Counted from the stretch's first letter, positions 1 to 6,705 are shown. The stretch: DNA of 6,948 nucleotides from Armatimonadota bacterium (GCA_014381035.1 JACMIS010000320.1:1-6948), one strand, 5' to 3'. Made by a program: numbers and translations. The notes: a model not told the origin generated them from the letters alone.

Positions 1-1
1 A

Positions 2-1921
2 GCATTCGCGGATGCGGTCAAGGAAGCGAAGATTCCCGAAAAACGGCTGGTCGAGGTCGCGGTGTACGCGCCGCAGTGGGCGAAGCATATTACGCACACG
101 CTCGGCTGGGACGGTCTCAGCGACGCCATCTGGTGGTTCCACGCCCACACCAAGGGCAACGACTGGAGCGTCAACGCCGAACTGAAAGAAACCTGGACGG
201 CGGAGATTTCCGACAAAACCCCGCTCGCCGCGAGCGATTTAACGGAGGGCGCGGTAGACGTCGCATGGTTTAACCGCGTGTATCAGATCCTCGGCGAAAC
301 GCGCTGGAAGATGCTCGACGACGCCGCGAAGTACGCGTCCTCGGCGGGCGGTCACAAGCGGGCGCAACTGTTCGCGGACGCCATGCGCGGGCGACTTTCC
401 CGCGCCGAACTGCTGGCGCGTATCGAGGACAAGCGCAACCAGGACAGCCTGCGGGCACTCGGGTTGCTCCCCTTCTCGGACGACGTGGAGGATAAGGAAG
501 CCGATCTACTCCTGCGCTACAAAGCGTGCCAGGAGTTCCTGCGCACTTCGAAGCAGTTCGGGGCACAGCGGCAGGAGTCGGAAAAACTGGCGACCCGCAT
601 CGGCATGGAAAATCTCGCTCGCACCGCCGGGTACGCCGACCCGATCCGTCTGACGTGGGCGATGGAAGCCGCGTCGGTCGCCGACCTACGGGACGGCGCG
701 GTCACGGCGACGGTCGGGGAAACGTCGGTGTCGCTTTCAATAAACGGGCTCGGGTTGCCGGAGATCGCGATTGTCAAAAACGGCAAAACACTCGCCAACA
801 TCCCGCCCGCCGTGAAAAAGGACCCCGACGTCGCCACGCTGACCGCCCGCAAGACGGAAATCACGCGGCAGGTCTCCCGTATGCGCGAATCACTGGAATC
901 CGCCATGTGTCGCGGCGACAAGTTTAGCGGCAAGGAGTTGGGCGAACTGCTGGAGCATCCGGTGCTACGTCCGCTACTGCGTAACCTGGTGTTTATCGAG
1001 GCGGAAGGGCGCGAGGCGGTGTCGGGATACCCGCTCGGCGAGAACCGGTTAGAAGATTGCGACGGTGCGGTATTCACCGTGTCACCGGAAACCGCGCTCC
1101 GCATCGCGCACCCGTTCGATCTGCTCCATACTGGCAAGTGGGATCGGTGGCAGAAAGACTGCTTCCTACGGGAGCGCATCCAACCGTTCAAGCAGGTGTT
1201 CCGCGAACTCTATGTGCTCACCGAATCCGAAACCACGGATGGCACGAAGTCCCAGCGGTACACCGGGCATCAGGTCAACCCGAAACAAGCTCTCGCGCTC
1301 TTCAACAAGCGCGGTTGGATCGGCGGCGGCGAGTACGATTACGACGGCGACGGTCCGCGCAAAACGTTCCACGAGGACGGCTATACCGCGTCGGTGAACT
1401 TTATGGGCTACACCATGGGACCCGCCGACGTGGAAGGCTCGACTATCGAGGAAGTCCGGTTCACCAAAAAGGGCGACTGGAAATATGTCGAACTGAAAAC
1501 GGTACCGCCGCGTGTCTTCTCGGAAGCGATGCGCGATTTGGACCTCGTGGTTTCGGTGGCGCACGTCGGCGGGGTAGACCCGGAAGCGTCGCAAAGCACG
1601 ACCGAAATGCGGGCGGCACTGCTCCGCGAGATGATGGAATTGCTGAAGATCGAGAATGTCCGCCTCGAAAAGACGCACGCCTTGATCGACGGCAAACTGG
1701 CGATGTATAGCGTCCACCTCGGTTCGGCGGTAGTGCACCGGCAACCGGGCGGCTACCTGTGCATCGTGCCGGTACACAGCCAGCATCGCGGGCGTATCTT
1801 CCTGCCGTTCGTGGACGACGACCCACGCACGGCGGAAGTGATGTCGAAGGTGATCACGCTGGCGAAAGACAGCGAGATCAAGGACCCGACGATCCTGGAA
1901 CAGATCCTCGCCGTTCGGTAG
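2..1921 (+). CDS. DUF4132-family protein, 3' part of a large gene (5' end outside window)
   Basis: The frame is open from the first bases of the window, so the 639 residues seen are only the C-terminal part. A GTG at 62 is internal, because the residues before it (…EKRLVEVAVYAPQWA) continue the same family-like sequence. Visible landmarks, numbered from base 2, are YAPQWAKHI near 21-30, WWFHAHT near 44-50, and the DUF4132 core IQPFKQVFRELYVLT near 393-407. The core is followed by QRYTGHQVNPKQA (418-430) and KRGWIGGG. The C-terminus holds YSVHLGSAVVHR and RIFLPFVDDDPRTAEVMSKV (about 569-616), which I associate with the C-terminal domain usual in these proteins (DUF7737, from memory). The upstream part resembles DUF5724-containing proteins. 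Family members are commonly very large and cytoplasmic, and their biochemical function is not established; E. coli YehI/MolR-type proteins share DUF4132. I see no catalytic motif, signal peptide or membrane segment in this part. The gene ends with TAG 16 bp before a strong terminator, so it closes its own transcription unit. The family call is fairly sure; the function is unknown. Confidence 0.85.
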   Translation, partial: AFADAVKEAKIPEKRLVEVAVYAPQWAKHITHTLGWDGLSDAIWWFHAHTKGNDWSVNAELKETWTAEISDKTPLAASDLTEGAVDVAWFNRVYQILGETRWKMLDDAAKYASSAGGHKRAQLFADAMRGRLSRAELLARIEDKRNQDSLRALGLLPFSDDVEDKEADLLLRYKACQEFLRTSKQFGAQRQESEKLATRIGMENLARTAGYADPIRLTWAMEAASVADLRDGAVTATVGETSVSLSINGLGLPEIAIVKNGKTLANIPPAVKKDPDVATLTARKTEITRQVSRMRESLESAMCRGDKFSGKELGELLEHPVLRPLLRNLVFIEAEGREAVSGYPLGENRLEDCDGAVFTVSPETALRIAHPFDLLHTGKWDRWQKDCFLRERIQPFKQVFRELYVLTESETTDGTKSQRYTGHQVNPKQALALFNKRGWIGGGEYDYDGDGPRKTFHEDGYTASVNFMGYTMGPADVEGSTIEEVRFTKKGDWKYVELKTVPPRVFSEAMRDLDLVVSVAHVGGVDPEASQSTTEMRAALLREMMELLKIENVRLEKTHALIDGKLAMYSVHLGSAVVHRQPGGYLCIVPVHSQHRGRIFLPFVDDDPRTAEVMSKVITLAKDSEIKDPTILEQILAVR

Positions 1922-1936
1922 GATTTCGGGGGTTTC

Positions 1937-1972
1937 AGCCCGCGTCCGATTTTACCGGACGCGGGCTTTTTT
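1937..1972 (+). terminator. Intrinsic terminator of the DUF4132-family gene
   Basis: A perfect 12-bp stem (AGCCCGCGTCCG at 1937-1948 pairing with CGGACGCGGGCT at 1956-1967) has a 7-nt loop and runs into six T (1967-1972). The matching A-run that would make it work on the minus strand is absent, so it is directional and ends the upstream gene. Confidence 0.92.
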
Positions 1973-1987
1973 AATGTCGAACACGGA

Positions 1988-2152
1988 TCAGGAGGCACGG
2001 CGACGGCGAATAACGCCCAGGAGCGCGATGCCGCCAATCCCGAGCAACGCGAACGTTCCCGGCTCAGGCACGGCAACCGCCGCACCTGATCCGTATCTGC
2101 CGTTGGTAAAGCCGGGGGTGATTAGCCGCCCGGCAGTTTCGATTGAAGAGTG
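1988..2152 (-). pseudogene. Orphan PEP-CTERM sorting tail, remnant of an exported-protein gene
   Basis: The minus strand reads 54 codons between an in-frame TAA (2153-2155) and a TGA (1988-1990). The C-terminal half is a textbook PEP-CTERM signal: VPEPGTFALLG, then the hydrophobic stretch IGGIALLGVI, then the basic end RRRRAS. Known role: such tails send secreted proteins to an exosortase, which processes them at the membrane. Just before it, ITPGFTNGRYGSGAAVA looks like the end of a mature domain. There is no ATG, GTG or TTG ahead of the motif in this frame, and no Shine-Dalgarno. Translating upstream (2156-2400) in the other minus frames gave nothing recognisable. I therefore read it as the surviving 3' end of a gene destroyed by deletion or frameshift; an assembly error or an unusual start are alternatives. 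It faces the DUF4132-family gene tail to tail. Confidence 0.65.
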
Positions 2153-2371
2153 TTAGACGGTGTGCCTGTCGTTCGAGCGCAGACGTTTGTTCGGCGATAC
2201 CCGTCCGGGTAATGCTTCGCCGATGTATGCTGCCACATTGGATTATTGGCACACGATGGCGAGAATCATAACCCTATTTTGGGATCGAGTTTTTCCGGTC
2301 GGATTCTCGAACCGTTTTTGGTGCCTTTCCGAGTCTGGCAACCGGGAAAGTCTCATGATGTTTGCCTGTGT

Positions 2372-2397
2372 TTGAAACCATAGATTGCCGGTATAAT
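2372..2397 (+). promoter_or_regulatory. Probable promoter of the TPR-nadK-kinase operon, giving a leaderless or nearly leaderless mRNA
   Basis: A perfect -10 hexamer TATAAT lies at 2392-2397. Only 8 bases (2398-2405) separate it from the ATG at 2406, so transcription would start at or next to the start codon. No Shine-Dalgarno precedes that ATG. The best -35-like hexamer is TTGAAA at 2372-2377, but its 14-bp spacing is short. The -10 call is good; the -35 is uncertain. Confidence 0.6.
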
Positions 2398-2405
2398 AAA
2401 GCGTC

Positions 2406-3980
2406 ATGAACCGCCGACTATTTGCTATTTCTACGATTTTTTGTTTATCCGCGACAATGGTTGCCAGAGCGCAGGAAACGGATGGGAGGGCTCCCACACC
2501 GACCGGCAACCCTCCCGCCGCCGCTACCAGCCCCAACGCTGCTACCACCGAGATGCAGGCGCAAAGTGCGTTTCAGGCGGGCGTTGCCGCCTATCGTAAG
2601 AATGATCTGGCGACCGCCGAAACCGAACTTGCGAAAGCCGCCGCCGGTGCTCCCGAAAACGGCGACATTCAAGGCTGGTACGGATTTATTCTGCTGAAAC
2701 GTAACAAGCCCAACGACTCTATACCGTATCTGGAAAAAGCCATCGCACTCAAACCGCAGGTGGCGGATCATTGCACGAACCTCGGCAACGCGCTTCTTTT
2801 GAAACCGGGGCGCACACCGGCAGATACCACCCGTGCCCTGGAAATGTTCAAAAAGGCGACGATGATTGATCCCGGTTCCGGCGAAGCACAGTTCAATCTG
2901 GGACTGGCATACACGCGTCTCGGGCGTTCCAAAGATGCCACTCTCGCCTACCGTCAGGCGACGATCATCAACCCCAAGGATGATCGCGCTTTTCTCGCCC
3001 TCGGTCAAACATATGTCGGGCTGAACGATTACGACAACGCGTCGGCGGCGTTTCGCACGGTGTCTGTTCTGACGCCGCAGAAGGCGGATGTGTGGACCAG
3101 CCTCGGCATCGCGGAATCGAAGCGACTGCGCCCCGACCGGCAAATGGCGATCAATGCGCTGGAGACCGCCCGCAAGTTAGACGGCGGCAACGTGCAAACC
3201 CTGACCCTTCTCGGCAAACTATACGCGGATTCCGGGCAGACCGACGTGTCCGCCGATGCGTTCGGGACCGCCGCCGATCAATTGGAAGCCCGCAACGCGC
3301 CGGAGACCGCCGCCGTTCGCTATAATCAGGGCGTCATGCTCGCCAAGCTGGGCAAAACAGACGAAGCACTCACGGCTTACGAAAAGTCGCTGGCGTTGAA
3401 GCCGGACTATTTTGACCCGGCGTTCAACGCCGGAACGCTTTTGTATAAAGCGGGACGCTATCCGGAGGCGGGAGCCAAGTTCGAACTCGCCACGAAATCG
3501 AACCCGAAATCGGCGATGGCATGGACGAACTACGGACTGACACTTTCGCAACAGAACGACGAGACCGGCACGATTGCCGCATGGAAACGTGCCGCGAGCC
3601 TGAGAAGTGACGATTACGTCACCCGTGACGCCCTCGCGGGAATCTATATGCGTCGCAAGAACTATGACGACGCGATCACGCTTTACCGGCAGATGACCCG
3701 TATCCGCCCCGCGTCCGGCACCCCGTGGAATGCGCTCGGACTCGCCTACCAGAGAAAAGGGAGTTATGAGTCGGCCATAACCGCGTTCCAGACGGCAACG
3801 AAGAAAGAGCCGAAACTCGCGGCGGCGCACAACAATCTGGGGGTCGTCTACGAGAAACGGGCACAGTTCAAACTGGCGATTGCCGCCTATAAAAAGGCTC
3901 TCGCTGTCGATCCAAACTTCGCGGATGCCCGCGCCAATCTGGCGCGGTACAGTACGAAGACTAGCGCGGCGAATCCGTAG
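2406..3980 (+). CDS. Exported TPR-repeat protein
   Basis: A 524-residue protein. Residues 1-22 form a Sec signal peptide: basic MNRR, a hydrophobic core, and A-R-A before QE, which fits signal peptidase I cleavage. Residues 29-48 are a Pro/Ala/Thr-rich linker. From about 52 to 505 the protein is almost entirely tetratricopeptide repeats, about 12 by eye, with typical units such as NLGLAYTRLGRSKDATLAYR (164-183), ALGLAYQRKGSYESAITAF (443-461) and NLGVVYEKRAQFKLAIAAY (477-495). Repeat spacing loosens near 262-300. No catalytic domain, lipobox or C-terminal membrane anchor is visible, so it is probably a soluble periplasmic protein-interaction scaffold; the partners are unknown. The ATG at 2406 is favoured because the signal peptide begins there and the -10 box sits directly upstream. 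It is the first gene of the block, and nadK begins 11 bp after its stop. Confidence 0.9.
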   Translation: MNRRLFAISTIFCLSATMVARAQETDGRAPTPTGNPPAAATSPNAATTEMQAQSAFQAGVAAYRKNDLATAETELAKAAAGAPENGDIQGWYGFILLKRNKPNDSIPYLEKAIALKPQVADHCTNLGNALLLKPGRTPADTTRALEMFKKATMIDPGSGEAQFNLGLAYTRLGRSKDATLAYRQATIINPKDDRAFLALGQTYVGLNDYDNASAAFRTVSVLTPQKADVWTSLGIAESKRLRPDRQMAINALETARKLDGGNVQTLTLLGKLYADSGQTDVSADAFGTAADQLEARNAPETAAVRYNQGVMLAKLGKTDEALTAYEKSLALKPDYFDPAFNAGTLLYKAGRYPEAGAKFELATKSNPKSAMAWTNYGLTLSQQNDETGTIAAWKRAASLRSDDYVTRDALAGIYMRRKNYDDAITLYRQMTRIRPASGTPWNALGLAYQRKGSYESAITAFQTATKKEPKLAAAHNNLGVVYEKRAQFKLAIAAYKKALAVDPNFADARANLARYSTKTSAANP

Positions 3981-3991
3981 GAGAACCTTTT

Positions 3992-4888
3992 TTGAGCCAA
4001 ACAGTCGGGTTGTTGATCAATGAAACGAAACCGGCTGCCGTGGAAGCGGCTCGGGATCTGGCGGCGTTTCTGGAAAATAGTGGCGTAACCGTCCTTTCGC
4101 AGGACGCCATCGCCTCCCTCTTGCGAGATACCGGTTGCCATGCCGTCCCGACCCGCGACGACGTGGTCGTGAACTCGGATTTTATCGTGGTGTTCGGCGG
4201 CGACGGTACGTTGCTCGCGGCGTGTCGGACCGTGGCTCCGCATGGCAAGCCGATCCTCGCCGCCCACCTCGGACACTTCGGCTTCCTGACACAGGTTTCG
4301 CAGGAATCACTACGCGCGGCGGTAGAGCGCGTGTTGGCGGATCATGTGCCGATTGAGGAGCGCGGCATGTTGCAGGCACAGGTGCGCCGCGCGGGTTCCG
4401 ACAACCCGAACGATTGCGAGACCCTGCTCGGCATGAACGATGTCGTGGTGGCGAGCGGCGCGGTACGGCTGGTGTACGTGCAAACACGGGTCGGCGACGA
4501 ACTGCTGGCGACCTACGCCGCCGACGGCGTCATCGTGGCGACCCCGACCGGTTCGACGGGATATTCGCTGTCGGCGGGTGGTCCGCTGGTGCATCCCTCC
4601 GCCCCCGTGTTTATTATCGCGCCGATCTGCCCGCACACGCTGGCTGCCCGACCGATGGTGATTCCGAACACCGAGACCGTCACCCTTTGTATCGAGCCGC
4701 ACCGCACTGATACCAGCGGGGTCGCGTCCATCGATGGACAGATCGAAGTCGTGATTGCTCCGGGCGACATCGTGAGTGTATCGCAGGCTCCGCATAAGGT
4801 GAAGTTTCTGCGGGTGGGGGACTCGCCCTCATTCTATGAAAAGATACGCACACGGTGGCACTATGGGGAGCGGCAGAATGGCACCTGA
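3992..4888 (+). CDS. nadK: NAD kinase (ATP/polyphosphate-NAD kinase)
   Basis: This enzyme phosphorylates the 2'-hydroxyl of the adenosine ribose of NAD to make NADP, in the cytoplasm. The 298-residue length is normal for the bacterial family. Visible signatures are GGDGT (69-73, phosphate-donor loop) within FIVVFGGDGTLLAA, LGHFGFLT (93-100), the NE/D motif as ND (149-150), ATPTGSTGYSLSAGGP (183-198, NAD-binding glycine-rich region), PICPHTL with ARPMV (211-223), and SIDGQ (247-251). The C-terminal FYEKIRTRWHYGER matches the usual family ending. The start is TTG at 3992, the only start that fits the N-terminus VGLLINETKP. Its Shine-Dalgarno AGGAGA (3979-3984, 7-nt spacing) shares bases with the TAG stop of the TPR gene (3978-3980), which suggests translational coupling. 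The 3' end overlaps the following kinase gene by 11 bp. Confidence 0.96.
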   Translation: MSQTVGLLINETKPAAVEAARDLAAFLENSGVTVLSQDAIASLLRDTGCHAVPTRDDVVVNSDFIVVFGGDGTLLAACRTVAPHGKPILAAHLGHFGFLTQVSQESLRAAVERVLADHVPIEERGMLQAQVRRAGSDNPNDCETLLGMNDVVVASGAVRLVYVQTRVGDELLATYAADGVIVATPTGSTGYSLSAGGPLVHPSAPVFIIAPICPHTLAARPMVIPNTETVTLCIEPHRTDTSGVASIDGQIEVVIAPGDIVSVSQAPHKVKFLRVGDSPSFYEKIRTRWHYGERQNGT

Positions 4889-5816
4889 CGCACCGGCGGA
4901 CCTGCGCGATGTCGGCGACGCCGTTTCCCGCGCCACCGGGAAGCGCGTCACGTCCTGCCTCCCGCTGACGAAAACCGGCGGCTACACCCGCGCCCTGCGT
5001 ACCGTGGCGCACTTCGCGGATGGTTCGACGGCGTTCGTGAAGGCAGCTACCGAGAGCGACACGGCGGGATGGATCAATCGCGAGATCGCGGTGTACGAAA
5101 CGCTGGGCGAGAAGCCGTTCCTGCCGCGCTATTACGGCTCCGCGAGACGTGCGGAGAGCGATTTCCCGGTACTGGTGCTGGAGGACCTGACGGGAGCGCA
5201 CTGGGGTCCGCCCTGGCGTGACGGCGACATACAAAAAGTGCTGGACATGCTCGCCGCCGTGCGCCCTTGCGCATCGCTGTTCGCGCCCGGTTTTCTGCAC
5301 TCGCAGGATGCCGACCGCTCCGCACTCGCTTCCTGGAACAAAGTCGCCGCCGACCCGGAGCCGTTCCTGTCGCTCGGCTTCTGCTCACGCGACTGGCTCG
5401 ACACTGCCCTACCAACCCTGCTCCGCGCGGACGCCACCGCCGTTTTAGGCGGCGACGATCTGGTGCATCAGGACGTGCGAAGCGACAACCTGTGCTTCAC
5501 CGACGACGGGCGGGCGGTACTGGTCGATTGGAACTGGGCGTGCTACGGAAACGGACTGGTAGACATCGCGGGATGGCTCCCGAGTCTGCATCACGAAGGC
5601 GGACCCGCCCCCGAAACGATACTCCCTGACCAACCCGAACTCGCCGCGATCCTCGCCGGGTACTGGGCGGCGCACGCCGGACGCCCCTCACCCAACTTCG
5701 ACACCGCTGGACGGATACGTCGCGTGCAAAAACTGCAACTCTCGGTGGCTCTCCCGTGGGCAGTCCGCGCCCTCGGTCTTCCAGGAATTCAACCACAAAG
5801 GGCACAAAGTTTTTGA
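4878..5816 (+). CDS. APH-fold small-molecule phosphotransferase (aminoglycoside phosphotransferase family)
   Basis: A 312-residue protein with the aminoglycoside/choline kinase fold. Motifs, numbered from ATG 4878, are: FVKAA with probable ATP-binding Lys55; NREIAVYE (67-74), whose Glu69 or Glu74 would be the helix-C glutamate; VLVLEDL (98-104) as hinge; LVHQDVRSDN (195-204) as catalytic loop with Asp199 and Asn204; and VLVDWNWACYG (215-224) with metal-binding Asp217. The GLVDIAGWLPSLHHEGGP stretch after it is typical of a wide set of uncharacterised phosphotransferases, so real aminoglycoside resistance is not implied; the substrate is unknown. I chose ATG 4878 because GGGGAG (4865-4870) lies 7 nt upstream. 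An ATG at 4836 would overlap nadK by 53 bp and adds no conserved sequence. The gene overlaps nadK by 11 bp, so the two are probably co-translated. The last 10 residues (GIQPQRAQSF) and the TGA come from a palindromic repeat, so the native C-terminus may have been replaced. Confidence 0.85.
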   Translation: MAPDAPADLRDVGDAVSRATGKRVTSCLPLTKTGGYTRALRTVAHFADGSTAFVKAATESDTAGWINREIAVYETLGEKPFLPRYYGSARRAESDFPVLVLEDLTGAHWGPPWRDGDIQKVLDMLAAVRPCASLFAPGFLHSQDADRSALASWNKVAADPEPFLSLGFCSRDWLDTALPTLLRADATAVLGGDDLVHQDVRSDNLCFTDDGRAVLVDWNWACYGNGLVDIAGWLPSLHHEGGPAPETILPDQPELAAILAGYWAAHAGRPSPNFDTAGRIRRVQKLQLSVALPWAVRALGLPGIQPQRAQSF

Positions 5817-5914
5817 AGGTTTCAGGCTTCGCTCGCTATACGGCAAGCGAAACCAACGCGGCAAGCCCCACTTGGAAAAACCCTCAAAACTTTGTGCCCT
5901 TTGTGGTTGAATTC
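5785..5914. repeat. Palindromic repeat element with perfect 29-bp arms
   Basis: The sequence at 5785-5813 (GAATTCAACCACAAAGGGCA…) is exactly the reverse complement of 5886-5914. The arms extend inward about 8 bp more with one bulged T and one mismatch. Between them an inner hairpin pairs TTCGCTCGC (5828-5836) with GCAAGCGAA (5843-5851), with one mismatch and a 6-nt loop. The whole is about 130 bp, has no coding capacity and sits between convergent genes: it contains the kinase stop codon (5814-5816) and ends 4 bp before the carbonic anhydrase stop. The size and terminal inverted repeats suit a MITE-like or dispersed palindromic repeat. As RNA it would fold strongly from either strand and may limit convergent read-through, but neither side has a clear U-run, so I do not call it an intrinsic terminator. 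Confidence 0.85.
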
Positions 5915-5918
5915 GTGC

Positions 5919-6413
5919 CTACGCGACAGGGGTCAGTTTGCCGGTGTGGACATCGTAGATCGCTCCGGAGACCGGGATCTCTTTCGGTACCAGCGGCGAG
6001 TCACGGATGGTTTGTACGTCGTCGCGCACGCTCTGTGCCAGGTCAGTGAAGGGTAGAAAATCGCGTTCACCGACATCTACGCCGAGGTCGGTCTGGATCT
6101 TCGCCCGCAGGTCCTCGTTCTTGAAAGTGATCATGCCGCAATCCGTGTGGTGGATGACGATGATCTCGGTCGTGCCTAAAAGCCTCTGGGAAATGACCAG
6201 CGACCGCAAAGCGTCTTCGGAGACACGCCCGCCAGCGTTACGGATCATGTGCGCGTCACCGATCTCCAGACCGAGGAACTTCTCGGGGTGCAGTCGCGCA
6301 TCCATGCAGGTGACCACGGCGACGTGGCGGGCGGGGGGCATCGGCAACGTCCCCTTATCGAAACTGTTGACAAATTCGGTGTTTGCGGACTGGAAGGTAT
6401 CGAACTCAGCCAT
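5919..6413 (-). CDS. Beta-class carbonic anhydrase, short form
   Basis: This enzyme interconverts CO2 and bicarbonate through a zinc site, probably in the cytoplasm as no signal peptide is seen. At 164 residues it matches the small beta-class enzymes of the Mycobacterium Rv1284 type, shorter than plant or E. coli Can-type members. Zinc ligands are readable: Cys36 in TCMDAR (35-40), with the Asp38-Arg40 dyad, and His89 and Cys92 in HHTDCGM (88-94). Supporting motifs are GLEIGDAHMIRNAGGR (48-63), RSLVISQRLLGTTEI (70-84) and a C-terminal GAIYDVHTGKL (150-160). The ATG at 6411-6413 has GAAAGG (6422-6427) 8 nt upstream on the minus strand. It stands alone, convergent with the kinase gene. Ala39 replaces the serine often found in CxDSR, as in other members of this short subgroup. 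Confidence 0.93.
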   Translation of the reverse strand: MAEFDTFQSANTEFVNSFDKGTLPMPPARHVAVVTCMDARLHPEKFLGLEIGDAHMIRNAGGRVSEDALRSLVISQRLLGTTEIIVIHHTDCGMITFKNEDLRAKIQTDLGVDVGERDFLPFTDLAQSVRDDVQTIRDSPLVPKEIPVSGAIYDVHTGKLTPVA

Positions 6414-6469
6414 AATGGAAACCTTTCGTAGGCATCCCGAGCAATGTCGGGTTTACCGATTGAGTTATA
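6414..6469 (-). promoter_or_regulatory. Carbonic anhydrase -10 box and short leader
   Basis: On the minus strand TATAAC (6464-6469) is a plausible -10 box, giving a leader of about 44 nt. No good -35 is seen at 16-18 bp; a TTGACG (6493-6498) is too far at 23 bp. The leader holds a small hairpin, CCCGA/TCGGG (6436-6440 with 6447-6451, 6-nt loop), then the Shine-Dalgarno GAAAGG (6422-6427). Confidence 0.4.
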
Positions 6470-6505
6470 CCCAATTGGGCTTCATTTCGGTTCGTCAACC
6501 CGGAC

Positions 6506-6543
6506 AAAAAAATAGCGCGGCTTCCTCCCCAAGAAGCCGCGCT
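6506..6543 (-). terminator. Intrinsic terminator, minus strand, upstream of the carbonic anhydrase gene
   Basis: A perfect 11-bp GC-rich stem (6514-6524 with 6533-6543) has the 8-nt loop TTGGGGAG and is followed on the minus strand by A then seven T (6506-6512). No protein gene precedes it on this strand within the window, so it most likely ends a non-coding RNA. Attenuation of a longer carbonic anhydrase transcript is the alternative. Confidence 0.85.
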
Positions 6544-6671
6544 GTCCCTTGCTCTCATCAGCGATGTGTTTGCTCCCCAACATCCACAACGCCTCACTCA
6601 CTCATTTATTTCGGCAGATCTCGCTCCCCAACGATCCCCGTAACCGAAACTCTCGTATCTCTCTTATGCTC
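6506..6671 (-). ncRNA. Candidate small regulatory RNA with three UUGGGGAG apical loops
   Basis: I infer a transcript of about 165 nt between a possible promoter (6678-6705) and a clear terminator (6506-6543). No protein reading frame in it looks real. The octamer TTGGGGAG occurs on the minus strand at 6624-6631, 6573-6580 and 6525-6532, and each copy can form an exact 8-nt loop. Hairpin 1 has outer stem 6609-6614/6644-6649 and an inner GAT·CG stem with a 2-nt bulge. Hairpin 2 has 6561-6568/6585-6592 with one mismatch, plus an inner TG/CA clamp. Hairpin 3 is the terminator. Seven GGA triplets lie in 6523-6637. Repeated GGA in hairpin loops is known from CsrA/RsmA-sequestering RNAs; a G-rich loop could equally bind C-rich RNA. 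The 5' end is a guess. The terminator is solid; the RNA itself is inferred. Confidence 0.45.
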
Positions 6672-6677
6672 ACACTA

Positions 6678-6705
6678 CTTTTACCCCGGTCGAAAAGGGT
6701 GTAAA
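6678..6705 (-). promoter_or_regulatory. Possible promoter of the candidate small RNA
   Basis: On the minus strand TTTACA (6700-6705, five of six to the -35 consensus) and TAAAAG (6678-6683, four of six to the -10 consensus) are 16 bp apart. Just upstream on the same strand lie A- and T-tracts (about 6706-6736) that could act as an UP element. The same bases include an imperfect inverted repeat (TTTAC-CCC/GGG-GTAAA, 6680-6705) that might instead be an operator. Confidence 0.35.

Larger units (their letters stand above)
1973..2405. other. Intergenic gap of about 430 bp between the DUF4132-family gene and the TPR operon
   Basis: Apart from the PEP-CTERM remnant (1988-2152) and the operon promoter at its right end, I see no intact gene. 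The short open frames here on either strand (for example 1974-2156 plus and 2064-2252 minus) overlap the remnant out of frame and have no recognisable protein sequence. The part from about 2230 is clearly more AT-rich than the flanking genes, as expected of non-coding or decaying DNA. Confidence 0.6.

Noticed and set aside
517..1191. 224-codon minus-strand frame (and a 206-codon one at 1166-1786) inside the DUF4132-family gene
   Set aside because: Antisense shadows in GC-rich coding DNA; the plus-strand frame carries the family motifs throughout.
2281..2330. Possible terminator around CGGT…ACCGTTTTT upstream of the TPR operon
   Set aside because: Only a 4-bp stem; too weak to call.
2445..3143. 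232-codon minus-strand frame in the TPR gene
   Set aside because: Complement of repetitive TPR coding sequence with no protein features of its own.
4836..4877. Earlier ATG giving a 326-residue kinase
   Set aside because: No Shine-Dalgarno at that ATG, a larger overlap with nadK, and the extra residues (MKRYAHGGTMGSGR) are not kinase-like; ATG 4878 has GGGGAG at ideal spacing.
5785..5914. CRISPR or rho-independent terminator reading of the inverted repeat
   Set aside because: There are only two opposed copies, not direct repeats with spacers, and no U-run follows the stem on either strand.
6414..6480. tRNA-like sequence in the carbonic anhydrase leader (minus strand AACTCAATCGGTA resembles a D-arm; a 5-bp stem follows)
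   Set aside because: The D-stem does not pair, the putative anticodon loop has 6 nt and no T-arm or acceptor stem can be formed.
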